Shown here: positions 31,401-37,865 of the stretch, in pieces
How the letters are laid out: every line of letters starts with the position of its first letter
Numbering within the stretch: the first letter of the stretch is position 1
NCBI GenBank assembly: GCA_947166305.1
Contig: CAMVDV010000005.1
Coordinates: 39,210 to 103,209, forward strand
DNA from: an uncultured Prevotellaceae bacterium
GTDB lineage: Bacteria; Bacteroidota; Bacteroidia; Bacteroidales; Bacteroidaceae
Reading direction: 5' to 3'
Length of the DNA stretch: 64,000 bases
Made by a program: the position numbers and the translations under genes
Notes under the pieces: model-generated
Seen by the model: the letters and a program-made list of their open reading frames with translations, nothing else
Database searches by the model: none
What the model was told of the DNA's origin: nothing

Positions 31401-34400
31401 ACGATTATGGTGTAGCCGTGAAGCCTGTGTTCCGAGGCAACGTCTATGCCGGCGGACGCGGCGTGGACCTCTATCAGCAGGAAGGCACCGACCGCTTCAG
31501 TCTGACGGCAGGTGCTGTCTATGGCAATGCCGAACTGAAGATGACGGGCGGCCACGTCTGGCACAATGTCTATGGTTCCGGCGCTATGGCATCGGTAGGT
31601 ACCGTCGAGGCCAAGCCTGCGGGCGTTCATGTCCACGACGAGATAGTTGACGACGGCGGCAACATCGTCAACCCCGACGGCAGCGACGTGAACTACCTGA
31701 CCGGCGTCTTCACGGAGAACACCGGCAAGGTGACCGTAACCATCACGGGCGGCACCGTGGGCGACACTACTCCCGGCCACGAAGGGCGCAACAATGGCCG
31801 CGTCTATGGTGCAGGTCGAGGCGTATCGGCAAGCCGAAGCGACCATGTGGCCAGCATGGAGTATGTGAACGACACTTATGTCAACATCGGCACCAGCGGG
31901 CAGCAGCCCTCCGACTACAGCGGCAGCGCACCTGGCGAACTGAACTATCCTTATATATATGGTGCCGTGTTTGGCGGAGGAGAGAACGGTCACGTCAAGT
32001 CCGACACCCACGTCAACATCTACAGCGGCATCATCGGCTGGCCTCTCGACGAGGGTGAAAGCCAACAGCACAAGACTTCGGCCGACGGCACATCGAAGAA
32101 TCCTCGCCGAGGCCACGTCTATGGCGGCGGACGCGGTGTGGATCCCCTCTATCACTCGTCGTCCGAGACCCGAAGCTCTACGGCCGGCCGTGTCTATGGC
32201 CACGCCTATGTCACGATGACGGGCGGTGTGGTTCGCCGAGCCATCTATGGTGGTGGCAACCTGGCCTCCGTGGGTATCTACAGACTGGCACAGTCCGACC
32301 TCCACATCGTCGACATGATAGAGGATGAAGAAGATTCTGGCGATGCCACCATCAATATCAGTGGCGGCATCATCGGCAACGTCAACCCCGACGGAACAGC
32401 CCTCAGCGGAACTTCCACCACTGGCCTTCCCTTCCTTGCCCCAGGCGACAACAACGGCCATGTCTTCGGTTCCGGCTGCGGCATGGTGGCCGACAACTAC
32501 ATAGAGGACGGCGTTGCCATCGACCAGCAGTATCGTCAGATGGGTTACTCGCACTCCACTCATGTCAACATCAGTGGCGGACAGCTCTATGGCAGCGTGT
32601 TTGGCTCCGGCGAGAACGGCCACGTCTGGGAAGACACCCGCATCAACATCACTGGCGGCACTATAGGTAGCGAGGAAAGCACGCTCATCTACTCCGGCAA
32701 CGTCTATGGTTCCGGCCGAGGTGTTGACCATCCGCACTTCCATGTCAGTGAGACAGCCGGCAAGGTGCGTGGCAACACGACGGTGAACATCACCGGCGGC
32801 ACCGTATGGCGCGACGTCTACGGCGGCGGCTCCCTGGCCTCCGTTGGTGAAGAAGGCGAGACGGGCGACGATTCCCATATCAACGTCACCGAGGACCCGC
32901 TGACCACCAATCCCTTCCCCTTCTCTTCGGGTCTGACGCGCGTCTACGTCAACGGCACTTCGGCCACCCCCGTCATCCACGGTTCCGTCTATGGCAGCGG
33001 GCGCGGCGTAGCCAGCAGCAACACCGAGTACAGGCAGGCCGCTTACGTCAAGAACACGCTCGTCACCGTCGGCAAGGCCCACGTCTTCCAGAACGTATTC
33101 GGCGGCGGCAATGCCGGCCACGTAAGGCGTAACACGACGGTGAGCATCCTGGACGGCGCCAAGGTGGACGGCAACGTCTACGGCGGCGGCGCGGGCAGCA
33201 TCAAGTCGCCCACGGCCGGCCTCGTGAACCACGACGTCACGGTGAACATCGAAGGCGGCCTCGTGGGAGGCGACGTCTACGGCGGCGGTGCCATCGCCAA
33301 CACCAACACCCACGACAAGCGCAACAACCCGAGCCTCTATGCCGACGGCACGACAGCCAAGGCCCGCACCTCCGTCTACGGCAATCCCTCCGAGGACGCC
33401 CTCTGCAAGACCGCAGTGAACCTGACCGGCGGCATCGTCCTCGGCAACGCCTACGGCGGCGGACAAGGTGTCATCCCCGAGGCCGGCGCCTCGGCCGCCG
33501 ACATCGCCAACGCCGGCGCCCTGGTGCGCGGCGACGTGACCGTCATCCTGAACGGCACAGCCTTCCATCCCACCACAACGACCGACGACCAGGGCAACAC
33601 CATCGCCGCCACCGGCCGCGTCTTTGGCTGCAATAACCTCAACGGCACGCCGCAGGGCACGGTGCTCGTGCATGTGCTCCGCACGAGAGGCGTCACGGAG
33701 AGCGGCGGCACATACACTGTCAACGATACCAAGCCGGAGAAGGGCACCGAGACCTACGAGGTGCAGGCCGTCTATGGCGGCGGCAACCTGGCAGCCTACG
33801 AGCCGTGGGTGGATACAGCCGACGGCCAGTACACCGCAAACTCCCACGTTGCCACTCAGCGACCCCTGCAGGTAGTCGTAGATGGCTGCGACGAGGCGAG
33901 CATCGAGTACGTCTATGGTGGCGGCAACGCTGCTGCCACTCCCAGCACCGACGTGCTCATGGTGGGCTGCTACGAGGTGGGCTACCTCTTCGGAGGCGGT
34001 AACGGTAAGGACCGCATCTACAAGAGTGAGACGTGGCAGGCCAATCCCGGTGCCGACGTAGGCTACACGGATGGCACCGTCAGCTACGGCACCGGCGAGG
34101 CCATCGTGGAGGCTTTGGGCGGCACGATAGGCAGCATCTTCGGCGGATCCAACACCAAGGGCAACGTCCGCCACTCTTCTGTGGCCTATCTCGACGAGGG
34201 GGGCGACTGCCCGCTGGATATCGACGAGGTCTATGGCGGCGGCAACGAGGCATTCATGGCTGGCAACTCTCAGGTGAAACTCGGTTGCATCACCCGTCTG
34301 AAGGCGCTCTACGGCGGCGCCAAGGCTGCTGATGTGGGTGGCGACATCAACCTGACTATCACGAGCGGACACTACGATCGCGTCTTTGGCGGCAACAATA

Positions 34401-34969
34401 TCAGTGGCGAAATCAGTGGCTCCATCACGGTGAACGTTGAGGAGACCGGCTGTCACCCCATCACCATCGGCGAGCTCTACGGCTGTGGCAACCAGGCAGC
34501 CTACACCACTCAGGCGGGCAAGGCCGACCCTGTCGTCAACGTGAAGTCGTTCACCAGCATCGGCCGCATCTTCGGCGGCGGACTGGGCGAGGGGGCTGTG
34601 GTGAAAGGCAACCCGACGGTCAACATCAACGAAGTGACCGGCCTGCGCTCCACCTATTCGCCCTGGGCATATCCCGGCACGACCATCACCTACAAAGACG
34701 GCACCAGTGTCACTCTGCCCACGCATGAGTCGGGCAAGATAGGCGCCATCGGTACCGTCTTCGGCGGCGGCAACGCGGCTAAGGTGGAGGGCAATACCAG
34801 CGTGAACGTCGGCACCGAAGAGAACGTCGTCTTCGTGACGCCCGAGACCGACAGCGAGGCCGACAGGACGAAGGCCGTGGAAGGTGTCAACATCCTGGGC
34901 AACGTCTTCGGCGGCGGCAACGAGGCCGAAGTCTCAGGCAAGTCCAATGTCGTGATAGGAAGAAAATAA
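22469..34969 (+). CDS. Giant VYGGG/VFGGG-repeat surface protein (4166 aa)
   Basis: A predicted exported giant repeat protein. The signal peptide ends TTFAAQAQ|TE near residue 29. Residues about 105-175 are GLUG-like (GGLVGLLRGTAHVVNCYSYA). Residues about 330-770 are non-repetitive. From about 775 to the end the protein is almost entirely glycine-rich modules: G(S/N)V(Y/F)GGGENGHV, a TxVxIxxGxIG strand, RGNVYGGGRGID, TAGKVxGNTxVNxTGG and VYGGGSLASVG. Nine ENGHV-type supermodules can be followed between about residues 1225 and 3560. A block of about 340 residues (from FGCNNxNGTPxG to NPTVNIN) occurs twice, near 1500-1860 and 3720-4060. It ends SNVVIGRK with no T9SS domain, unlike its neighbour. 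Predicted beta-helix or beta-solenoid adhesin; I do not recognise a named family. Confidence 0.72.
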   Translation: MQFNMFNRKVSKALLCLALLLTTFAAQAQTEITSLDQITNEDGNYKLTSDASGTPGVTTFRGTLEAAIDPTTKMPYRITGLDKPLFTTLTGTVKNLVLEDVNISGNTGNTGAIAATAEGAARIYNIGILSGSVGGTDNTGGLVGLLRGTAHVVNCYSYATITGGSNVGGIVGNNNTTTTAASIKTMVMNCMFYGDITGGSTVSPVFGGTNIANLNNGGLNTFNYYAYDELKTKAISNNKYNSALAVEQKFLNRFEFYRLLLNSNKKLAAFYATGNVADGGQMLKWVLETADRTIDNPKPYPILKAQGKYPSIINPDIEHAPDSATVGRNHGGKLSNKSGGTKTLSVTISGVGSNAPSGASITQGNLTLIRTDKDFDRFNFNYDKVQLPYYNDVGTGNCTGNRVVTGWKITAITAIDSDPYTAANYPTTGIKDFPDHNYADRRSSNKDLYSVSKRVFSQGAYFDVPYGVTSITIEPYWGKAYYIADQYYDVVYSANYQTKQGVSQTGTQVNTSSTLFNGQKVETSIERALNKITSELGGLGSTVYDNALVLVGNLHLNTVPQNGTTPFTMTSVDMDNDHEPDYSLIYHHTGRLSITPIRYDFLNIPGTAQAQKPNGASLICNFTIFKTRGWFETTNTALFYTSQLEYENLDNNTKTDAPLILLGGVVDQFVSTQSKAVTGKTIYIHVGGNVWIQEFGMGTHSDGSQSTPHVPVSVTGGEFPGFYLTGTYNANATIREDNAECYISGGYFHEVAGASQEGIKGNVHWQIYNADIDQFFGGGINEARPIQGTVTTDIYNSHVTLFCGGPKFGNMTTGKAVTTNAEGCTFGNFFGAGYGGNSYSRKKYYDKDGDQNWTTLQNYYVNDRGEYYNGTSTGSSQTSGKDYGKKGPGVATDFDYEFFVWSSGTTGARLFVKFVSFSLAQCDSVSSTLKKCTINENFYGGGSLGKVSGTARSELEDCTVMGNAFGAGYSATLPTIPVRNGGFTTDPNYNKNSGMFEPGIYTGTTEYTWEQVANYPAEGGAGFDGTQVITTQNLDKTNLGSVGNVQLTIKGTTEVKGSVYGGGEESIVTGNTVVNIEGGTIGTGGLGGADFGNVYGGGKGMKNDVKAGWVQGNTTVNISSLPDNNKTKVLHNVYGGGAFGSVGTFTYAADSTITGYTSGGQATLNILSGTFGTDGHDNGMIFGSSRGQEGNPLTDTNIDKLAWVYNTVVNVGTAGSATGPMVNGSVYGGGENGHNYQNAAVNIHSGTIGYTSYDPTSGYNCGSVFGAGCGTDKYTVGEVQHYNPLAGTVWGNTTIAIDGGHIRHNVYGGGAIGSAGKADGSNGKATITVTGGRVGTDGNDNGNIYGAPRGDSDATDADIAQVVDTEVNINYATTPTGDNTEHTAQLIAGSVFGGGQSGVVRHSVVVNMKGGLVLRDLYGGSALANTNIGNATNYGTSSEAISSTSTYTTTLNLHGGIVGHNVYGGGLGRKAATGVAPVAALVYGDVMVKLNETIATDNCRVKGNVFGCNNYNGTPKGIPTVHVYKTVGYDESHKKSTDKDDTTYDVHAVYGGGNEAAYQPALSTSSTNVIIDGCDLTSIQYVYGGGNAAPAPATQVTVNSCYEIGSLFGGGNGYDDLEDGSPNPGADVGLINGSPYGSGDANTIIYGGTIHEAYGASNQKGSIRGSINLNVQEDGACPLNIDKMVGAGRNADIDGDVILVMGCMPDTKTALVFGGADNANVNGNVELTITSGTFGQVFGGNNLGGIIKGHLKVNIEETGCRPIKIDELYLGGNEAAYSVFGYYDSGETDTFDRPIYLPRVSADDANAAIANPAADANHSFPYAQPVLNVISCTSIGKVFGGGLGTGAAMYANPTVNINMIPGKYANLLPDDENNPNRLGAVENVYGGGNEAAVHGNTTVNVGTTIGQEITLASTGATANVLGAYITGTVYGAGKGIASDPDAAIVTGNTQVNLGGGHVLRSIYGGGELGSVGTFTEKWDANQFDSDKKAWHFKDEPKACKEGTGLAEVIITGGQVGLNGQLMPDPTKPTADDDFGYVFCASKGIADSLTYEKANLLAVVGNTHLEVSGGLIIASVYGGSENGEVLTDTHVEIKGGQIGTGHYKEGEEDRWDGIYEEDAWTAAIAKVKDGTFTDADAEGFHLCDAWPFGPEGDRHVYDHYAGTEGYDAKGGASPGSDGHSYFGHVFGGGSGYYPFAAGMWRRTAGRVCGNTKVDITGGHILTNVYGGNEITDVLGTSRVEMTGGTVGVPRTLADIQGRPVNCNLFGAGMGDPRVLFNGWSNVASTEVIVRGEAVVFGSVFGGGEDGHVWGNASTTIEGNAVVGTFGSSGVDGNVFGSGRGFSGIALTAGVVCGNVEVNINGKAKVYGSVFGGGRMAAVGTYLAADDNENYGAMQSGADHGNVTVNITGGTIGNLTKMNDNEFSTGDVFGGSKGVLLDEWAKSQKLGLVKNTTVNISQADAASPTTIYGNVYGGGEIASVGYYKYATAEEAASYNATHTFEERSVGDVYALLDENAGTATINITGGTIGQNSTTDTHGLVFGGCLGRSGKDYSGYSFVNKSFVTLDGGTVYGCVFGGGENGHVFNDTDVEIKSGTVGIPLDKEHIADAALVDNLIYRGNVYGGGRGIDLTPGGDYSITAGKVAGNTVVNVTGGIIYRNVYGGGSLASVGDPNETADTDGNFSTGLATVNITGGQIGTDGAASANDYTSTSTTPIREHRRENGFVFGSGRGMAAGSVGNKTLVDMAYVKNTLVTIAGEANVTGSVFGGGENGHVRKDTKVYVKENCFIGTELNDAEHEIDDNGRGRLLYRGNAYGGGRGIDHMVDDPSQYSLTAGRVEGNTFIEVSGGKIYHDVFGGGSLASVGKATVNNVTGEVTYEGDTGNSEVHIKGGIIGYSSDADKQGFNCGFVYGGCRGLAVAPYDDAVKMAYVHNARVYIEPGADVKGSVFGGGANGHVKGNTYVEITGGSVGTALQSEEVGFDDYGVAVKPVFRGNVYAGGRGVDLYQQEGTDRFSLTAGAVYGNAELKMTGGHVWHNVYGSGAMASVGTVEAKPAGVHVHDEIVDDGGNIVNPDGSDVNYLTGVFTENTGKVTVTITGGTVGDTTPGHEGRNNGRVYGAGRGVSASRSDHVASMEYVNDTYVNIGTSGQQPSDYSGSAPGELNYPYIYGAVFGGGENGHVKSDTHVNIYSGIIGWPLDEGESQQHKTSADGTSKNPRRGHVYGGGRGVDPLYHSSSETRSSTAGRVYGHAYVTMTGGVVRRAIYGGGNLASVGIYRLAQSDLHIVDMIEDEEDSGDATINISGGIIGNVNPDGTALSGTSTTGLPFLAPGDNNGHVFGSGCGMVADNYIEDGVAIDQQYRQMGYSHSTHVNISGGQLYGSVFGSGENGHVWEDTRINITGGTIGSEESTLIYSGNVYGSGRGVDHPHFHVSETAGKVRGNTTVNITGGTVWRDVYGGGSLASVGEEGETGDDSHINVTEDPLTTNPFPFSSGLTRVYVNGTSATPVIHGSVYGSGRGVASSNTEYRQAAYVKNTLVTVGKAHVFQNVFGGGNAGHVRRNTTVSILDGAKVDGNVYGGGAGSIKSPTAGLVNHDVTVNIEGGLVGGDVYGGGAIANTNTHDKRNNPSLYADGTTAKARTSVYGNPSEDALCKTAVNLTGGIVLGNAYGGGQGVIPEAGASAADIANAGALVRGDVTVILNGTAFHPTTTTDDQGNTIAATGRVFGCNNLNGTPQGTVLVHVLRTRGVTESGGTYTVNDTKPEKGTETYEVQAVYGGGNLAAYEPWVDTADGQYTANSHVATQRPLQVVVDGCDEASIEYVYGGGNAAATPSTDVLMVGCYEVGYLFGGGNGKDRIYKSETWQANPGADVGYTDGTVSYGTGEAIVEALGGTIGSIFGGSNTKGNVRHSSVAYLDEGGDCPLDIDEVYGGGNEAFMAGNSQVKLGCITRLKALYGGAKAADVGGDINLTITSGHYDRVFGGNNISGEISGSITVNVEETGCHPITIGELYGCGNQAAYTTQAGKADPVVNVKSFTSIGRIFGGGLGEGAVVKGNPTVNINEVTGLRSTYSPWAYPGTTITYKDGTSVTLPTHESGKIGAIGTVFGGGNAAKVEGNTSVNVGTEENVVFVTPETDSEADRTKAVEGVNILGNVFGGGNEAEVSGKSNVVIGRK

Positions 34970-34993
34970 CCGCTCCGAGCGGTCATAGAAAAC

Positions 34994-35081
34994 GTCGCAC
35001 GCGAAGTCGGTCGATTTCGCGTGCGACGATTCGTATCATCGCGTGCGACGATTGGCATCGCCGCACGCGACGTTTTTCAAC
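34994..35081 (+). repeat. 22-nt-period repeat array (four units)
   Basis: Starts 24 nt after the giant gene stop. Units end at 35015, 35037, 35059 and 35081 with linkers GTCGAT, CGTATC, GGCATC and TTCAAC. The word is GTCGCACGCG or its inverse. The first unit pairs with the second over 12-13 bp. Confidence 0.85.
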
Positions 35082-35164
35082 CCCGTGGGCGGGGCGGAAA
35101 CACGTTATTTGCATACTTTTCGTAAAAAACAGGCGGCAAGTGTGTGTTTGTATCAAAAAAAACG

Positions 35165-35172
35165 TAACTTTG
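35165..35172 (+). promoter_or_regulatory. -7 box for the SpoIIE-type phosphatase operon
   Basis: TAACTTTG 38 nt upstream of the ATG at 35210. A TGTGTTTG stretch lies upstream but its spacing to the -7 box is shorter than ideal. Confidence 0.55.
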
Positions 35173-35209
35173 TGGGGCAAAGAACACCGTTTGAAAGCAT
35201 CGTCCTAAC

Positions 35210-37528
35210 ATGAGCAAGCCGAGCAGATTCCTCATCTTCCTGTCCAAGAGGCGCGCGCTGCTGATAGTCATCGTGGCCGCCCTGCTCATCGAGCTGCTCT
35301 CCGCAGTGCAGTATGTCTTCACGCACCGGCTGCTGGAGGACGAACTGGAACGGCGTGCCGAGCTGGAGCTGACGCTCAAGGCCATCATCACCAAGGGACT
35401 TATTCAGGACTCGGAGCGCACCGTCAAGAGCCACATCAAGGAGGTGAAGAGCAACCTCTCGAATCCCGACTCGCTGGCCGGCATCGTGGCCTGGACTCTC
35501 AAGCACGCTCCCCACCTCGAGGGCTGCGGCATCGCTTTCAGCCCAGGCTATTACGGCGGACGCCACGAGCTCTTCGAGCCGTACGCCCTGCGCACCGACA
35601 GCGGCATCCTCAGCCTGGAACTGGCCGGAGAGGAGTTTGACTACACACGCTACGGCTTCTACAACGACATACGCAAGCGCAAGGAGAACAGCTGGGTGGG
35701 CCCTTACTACGACCACTACCTCCACGAGCAGATCGTATCCTACGCCGTGCCCATCTACGACGAGTCGGGCGACACCGTAGCCGTCTATGGCATCGACATC
35801 CACACCGGCGACCTGGGCGACACACTCAACTACCGGCACCTCTATCCCTCCTCCTTTGTCTTCCTCCTCACAGAGCATGGACAGCTTCTGGCAGGCCCTA
35901 AGGACCCGGAGCAGCAGCAGCGCGTGGAGCAGATGACCGCCCTCATGGGCGACAGCACCGTGGAGAAGCGGTGGAACCAGCGCGGCACGATGCGCATCAT
36001 CTCCCACTACGACCGCGAGGCCGACGACAATCTCACCCTCTTCTTCGCCAACATGCGCGGACAACCCCACTGGCAGGTGGCCGTCGTCTGCTACGACGAC
36101 GAGGTTTATGCCCCCCTCATCTGGCTTCGCCTGCGCCTTTTGCTGTTCTCCCTGCTTGCCTTCGGCATCCTCCTCTTCCTCATTAGCGCCTTCGCCCGCA
36201 GCGAACAGAAGCTCAGGCAACGCACCATGGAGCAGAATCGCATAGCGGGCGAGCTGCGCATCGCCGCCGACATACAGCAAGCCCTGTTGCCTGCCGAGGA
36301 ACCCTCCCTTCTGGGTCGCACCGATGTCAGCGTCGAGGGACGGCTCATCCCCGCCAAAGCCGTGGGAGGCGACCTTTACAATGCCTTCGTGCGCGACGGC
36401 AAACTCTTCTTCTGCATAGGCGACGTCAGCGGCAAGGGCGTGCCCGCCGCCCTCATCATGGCCATCGTTCAAGCCCTCTTCCGCACCATTGCGACGCGCG
36501 AGGACAACCCTGCCCACATCATGAGACACCTCAACGAGTCGGCATGTCAGGGCAACACCAAAAACTTCTTCGTCACGCTCTTCATCGGCGTCCTCGACCT
36601 TCCCACAGGTCACTTCCGCTATTGCAACGCAGGCCACGAGGTGCCACTCGTCATTGACCATTCACCATTGACCATTGACCTTTCTTCCCCGTTGAGCATT
36701 GATCATTCGCAGCAAGGCACAGCGGCAGGAGAATGTTCAATGTTCAATGTTCAATGTTCAATGGAAAAAGGTCAGTGTTCAATGTTAGACTGTTTGCCTA
36801 ACCTCCCCATCGGCATCCTCGACGACTTCGACTACCAGATGCAGTCGATGACGATGAAGCCAGGTTCGGCACTCTTCCTCTACACCGATGGCCTCACCGA
36901 AGCCCGCAACGAAGAGAACAAACTGCTGGGCAGGGAAGCGGTGTTGCAGATGGTCAGCAAATTCAACACCTCTGAGCCGAAAGAGCTCGTCGCGAAGGCC
37001 ATCCAGGCATGGCACGCCTTCGTTGGCTCCACGGAGCAAAGCGATGACCTCACGCTCCTGGCAGTACGTTATACTCCTATGCACGCCCAAGAACTGTTCA
37101 GCGAAGCGCTCACGCTCGGGAACGATGTGCAGGAAGTGGAAGCCCTGGGAGCGTTCGTCAAAGGCATTGCCGCCAAACTCTCGCTCGAAAGGTCGCTGGC
37201 CTCCAAGCTTCGCCTCGCCGTGGAGGAAGCCGTGGTGAACGTTATGGAGTATGCCTACCCGAAGGGAACCACAGGACAAGTGGACATTCGCGCCACCTCC
37301 GACGGCCAAAGGCTACGCTTTGTCATCACAGACAACGGCATCCCTTTCAATCCGACCGAAGTCTCTCAAGCCGACACAACGCTCTCCGCCGAGGAACGAC
37401 CCGTGGGAGGGCTTGGCATACTGCTCGTCAGGCAGCTCATGGATAGCATCAATTACGAGCGCATCGGCACGCAGAACGTGCTGACTTTGCAAAAGACGCT
37501 CCCCAAAACGGTCAATCCCACGAAGTGA
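35210..37528 (+). CDS. Membrane sensor-SpoIIE phosphatase fused to RsbW-like kinase domain
   Basis: A 772-aa partner-switching regulator. TM1 lies at about residues 14-34. A periplasmic Cache-like sensor spans about 40-300 (SWVGPYYDHYLHEQIVSYAVP, VAVYGIDIHTGDL), followed by TM2 at about 303-328. The PP2C/SpoIIE domain spans about 345-620 with GGDLYNAF, IGDVSGKGVPAAL, LYTDGLTEARN and SDDLTLLAVRY, so its metal ligands look intact. A C-terminal HATPase_c_2 (RsbW-like) covers about 625-765, with EEAVVNVMEYAYP as N box and VGGLGILLVRQLMD. One protein thus carries both kinase and phosphatase for a STAS antagonist, which is encoded 34 bp downstream. Residues about 483-525 are translated from tandem ATTGACC/GTTCAAT 7-mers inserted in the phosphatase domain. 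Confidence 0.88.
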   Translation: MSKPSRFLIFLSKRRALLIVIVAALLIELLSAVQYVFTHRLLEDELERRAELELTLKAIITKGLIQDSERTVKSHIKEVKSNLSNPDSLAGIVAWTLKHAPHLEGCGIAFSPGYYGGRHELFEPYALRTDSGILSLELAGEEFDYTRYGFYNDIRKRKENSWVGPYYDHYLHEQIVSYAVPIYDESGDTVAVYGIDIHTGDLGDTLNYRHLYPSSFVFLLTEHGQLLAGPKDPEQQQRVEQMTALMGDSTVEKRWNQRGTMRIISHYDREADDNLTLFFANMRGQPHWQVAVVCYDDEVYAPLIWLRLRLLLFSLLAFGILLFLISAFARSEQKLRQRTMEQNRIAGELRIAADIQQALLPAEEPSLLGRTDVSVEGRLIPAKAVGGDLYNAFVRDGKLFFCIGDVSGKGVPAALIMAIVQALFRTIATREDNPAHIMRHLNESACQGNTKNFFVTLFIGVLDLPTGHFRYCNAGHEVPLVIDHSPLTIDLSSPLSIDHSQQGTAAGECSMFNVQCSMEKGQCSMLDCLPNLPIGILDDFDYQMQSMTMKPGSALFLYTDGLTEARNEENKLLGREAVLQMVSKFNTSEPKELVAKAIQAWHAFVGSTEQSDDLTLLAVRYTPMHAQELFSEALTLGNDVQEVEALGAFVKGIAAKLSLERSLASKLRLAVEEAVVNVMEYAYPKGTTGQVDIRATSDGQRLRFVITDNGIPFNPTEVSQADTTLSAEERPVGGLGILLVRQLMDSINYERIGTQNVLTLQKTLPKTVNPTK
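36649..36790 (+). repeat. 7-nt-period repeats inside the phosphatase gene
   Basis: Left side: ATTGACC, ATTCACC, ATTGACC, ATTGACC in tandem. Right side: GTTCAAT four times, then GGTCAGTGTTCAATG. The two sides are inverted relative to each other around a unique spacer. The reading frame stays open, adding roughly 45 residues that do not belong to the PP2C fold. Confidence 0.8.
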
Positions 37529-37562
37529 AACAATAAAAAACAAAACAAAAAAAACATACAAC

Positions 37563-37865
37563 ATGAAGACAACAATCGAACAACAGGAAGGCAAGTATCT
37601 CGTCACGCTTGTTGGCGAACTCGACACGGCTGCTGCGGCAGAGGTTGAGCAAACGTTGCAACCTCTCTACACGGCCAGCGGCAAAGACGTCGTCATTGAT
37701 TGCGCCGGACTGGACTACATTGCATCCAGCGGCCTGCGTATCCTCATCAGCATCCTCAAGGCGGCTAAGGCAGGAGGCAGCAAGGTGGTGCTCAAGGACA
37801 TGAACGACGACATCAAGACGGTGTTCCGTCTTACAGGATTCATCAACATATTCGAAGTGGAATGA
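37563..37865 (+). CDS. STAS-domain anti-sigma-factor antagonist
   Basis: A 100-aa cytoplasmic STAS protein, full length for the SpoIIAA/RsbV family. The phosphorylatable serine is in VIDCAGLDYIASSGLRIL (about residues 39-56). The C-terminus has GSKVVLKDMNDDIKTVF. It lies 34 bp after the SpoIIE-RsbW fusion gene and is the obvious substrate of both its kinase and phosphatase domains. Its stop overlaps the ATG of the next gene by 4 bp. No dedicated sigma factor is encoded nearby, so the downstream target is unknown. Confidence 0.9.
   Translation: MKTTIEQQEGKYLVTLVGELDTAAAAEVEQTLQPLYTASGKDVVIDCAGLDYIASSGLRILISILKAAKAGGSKVVLKDMNDDIKTVFRLTGFINIFEVE

Noticed and set aside
29648-34726. 1692-aa minus-strand ORF opposite the 4166-aa gene, and the 944-aa ORF at 18063-20897
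   Set aside because: Antisense shadows of repetitive GC-rich coding sequence; low-complexity V/A/D-rich translations without recognisable domains.
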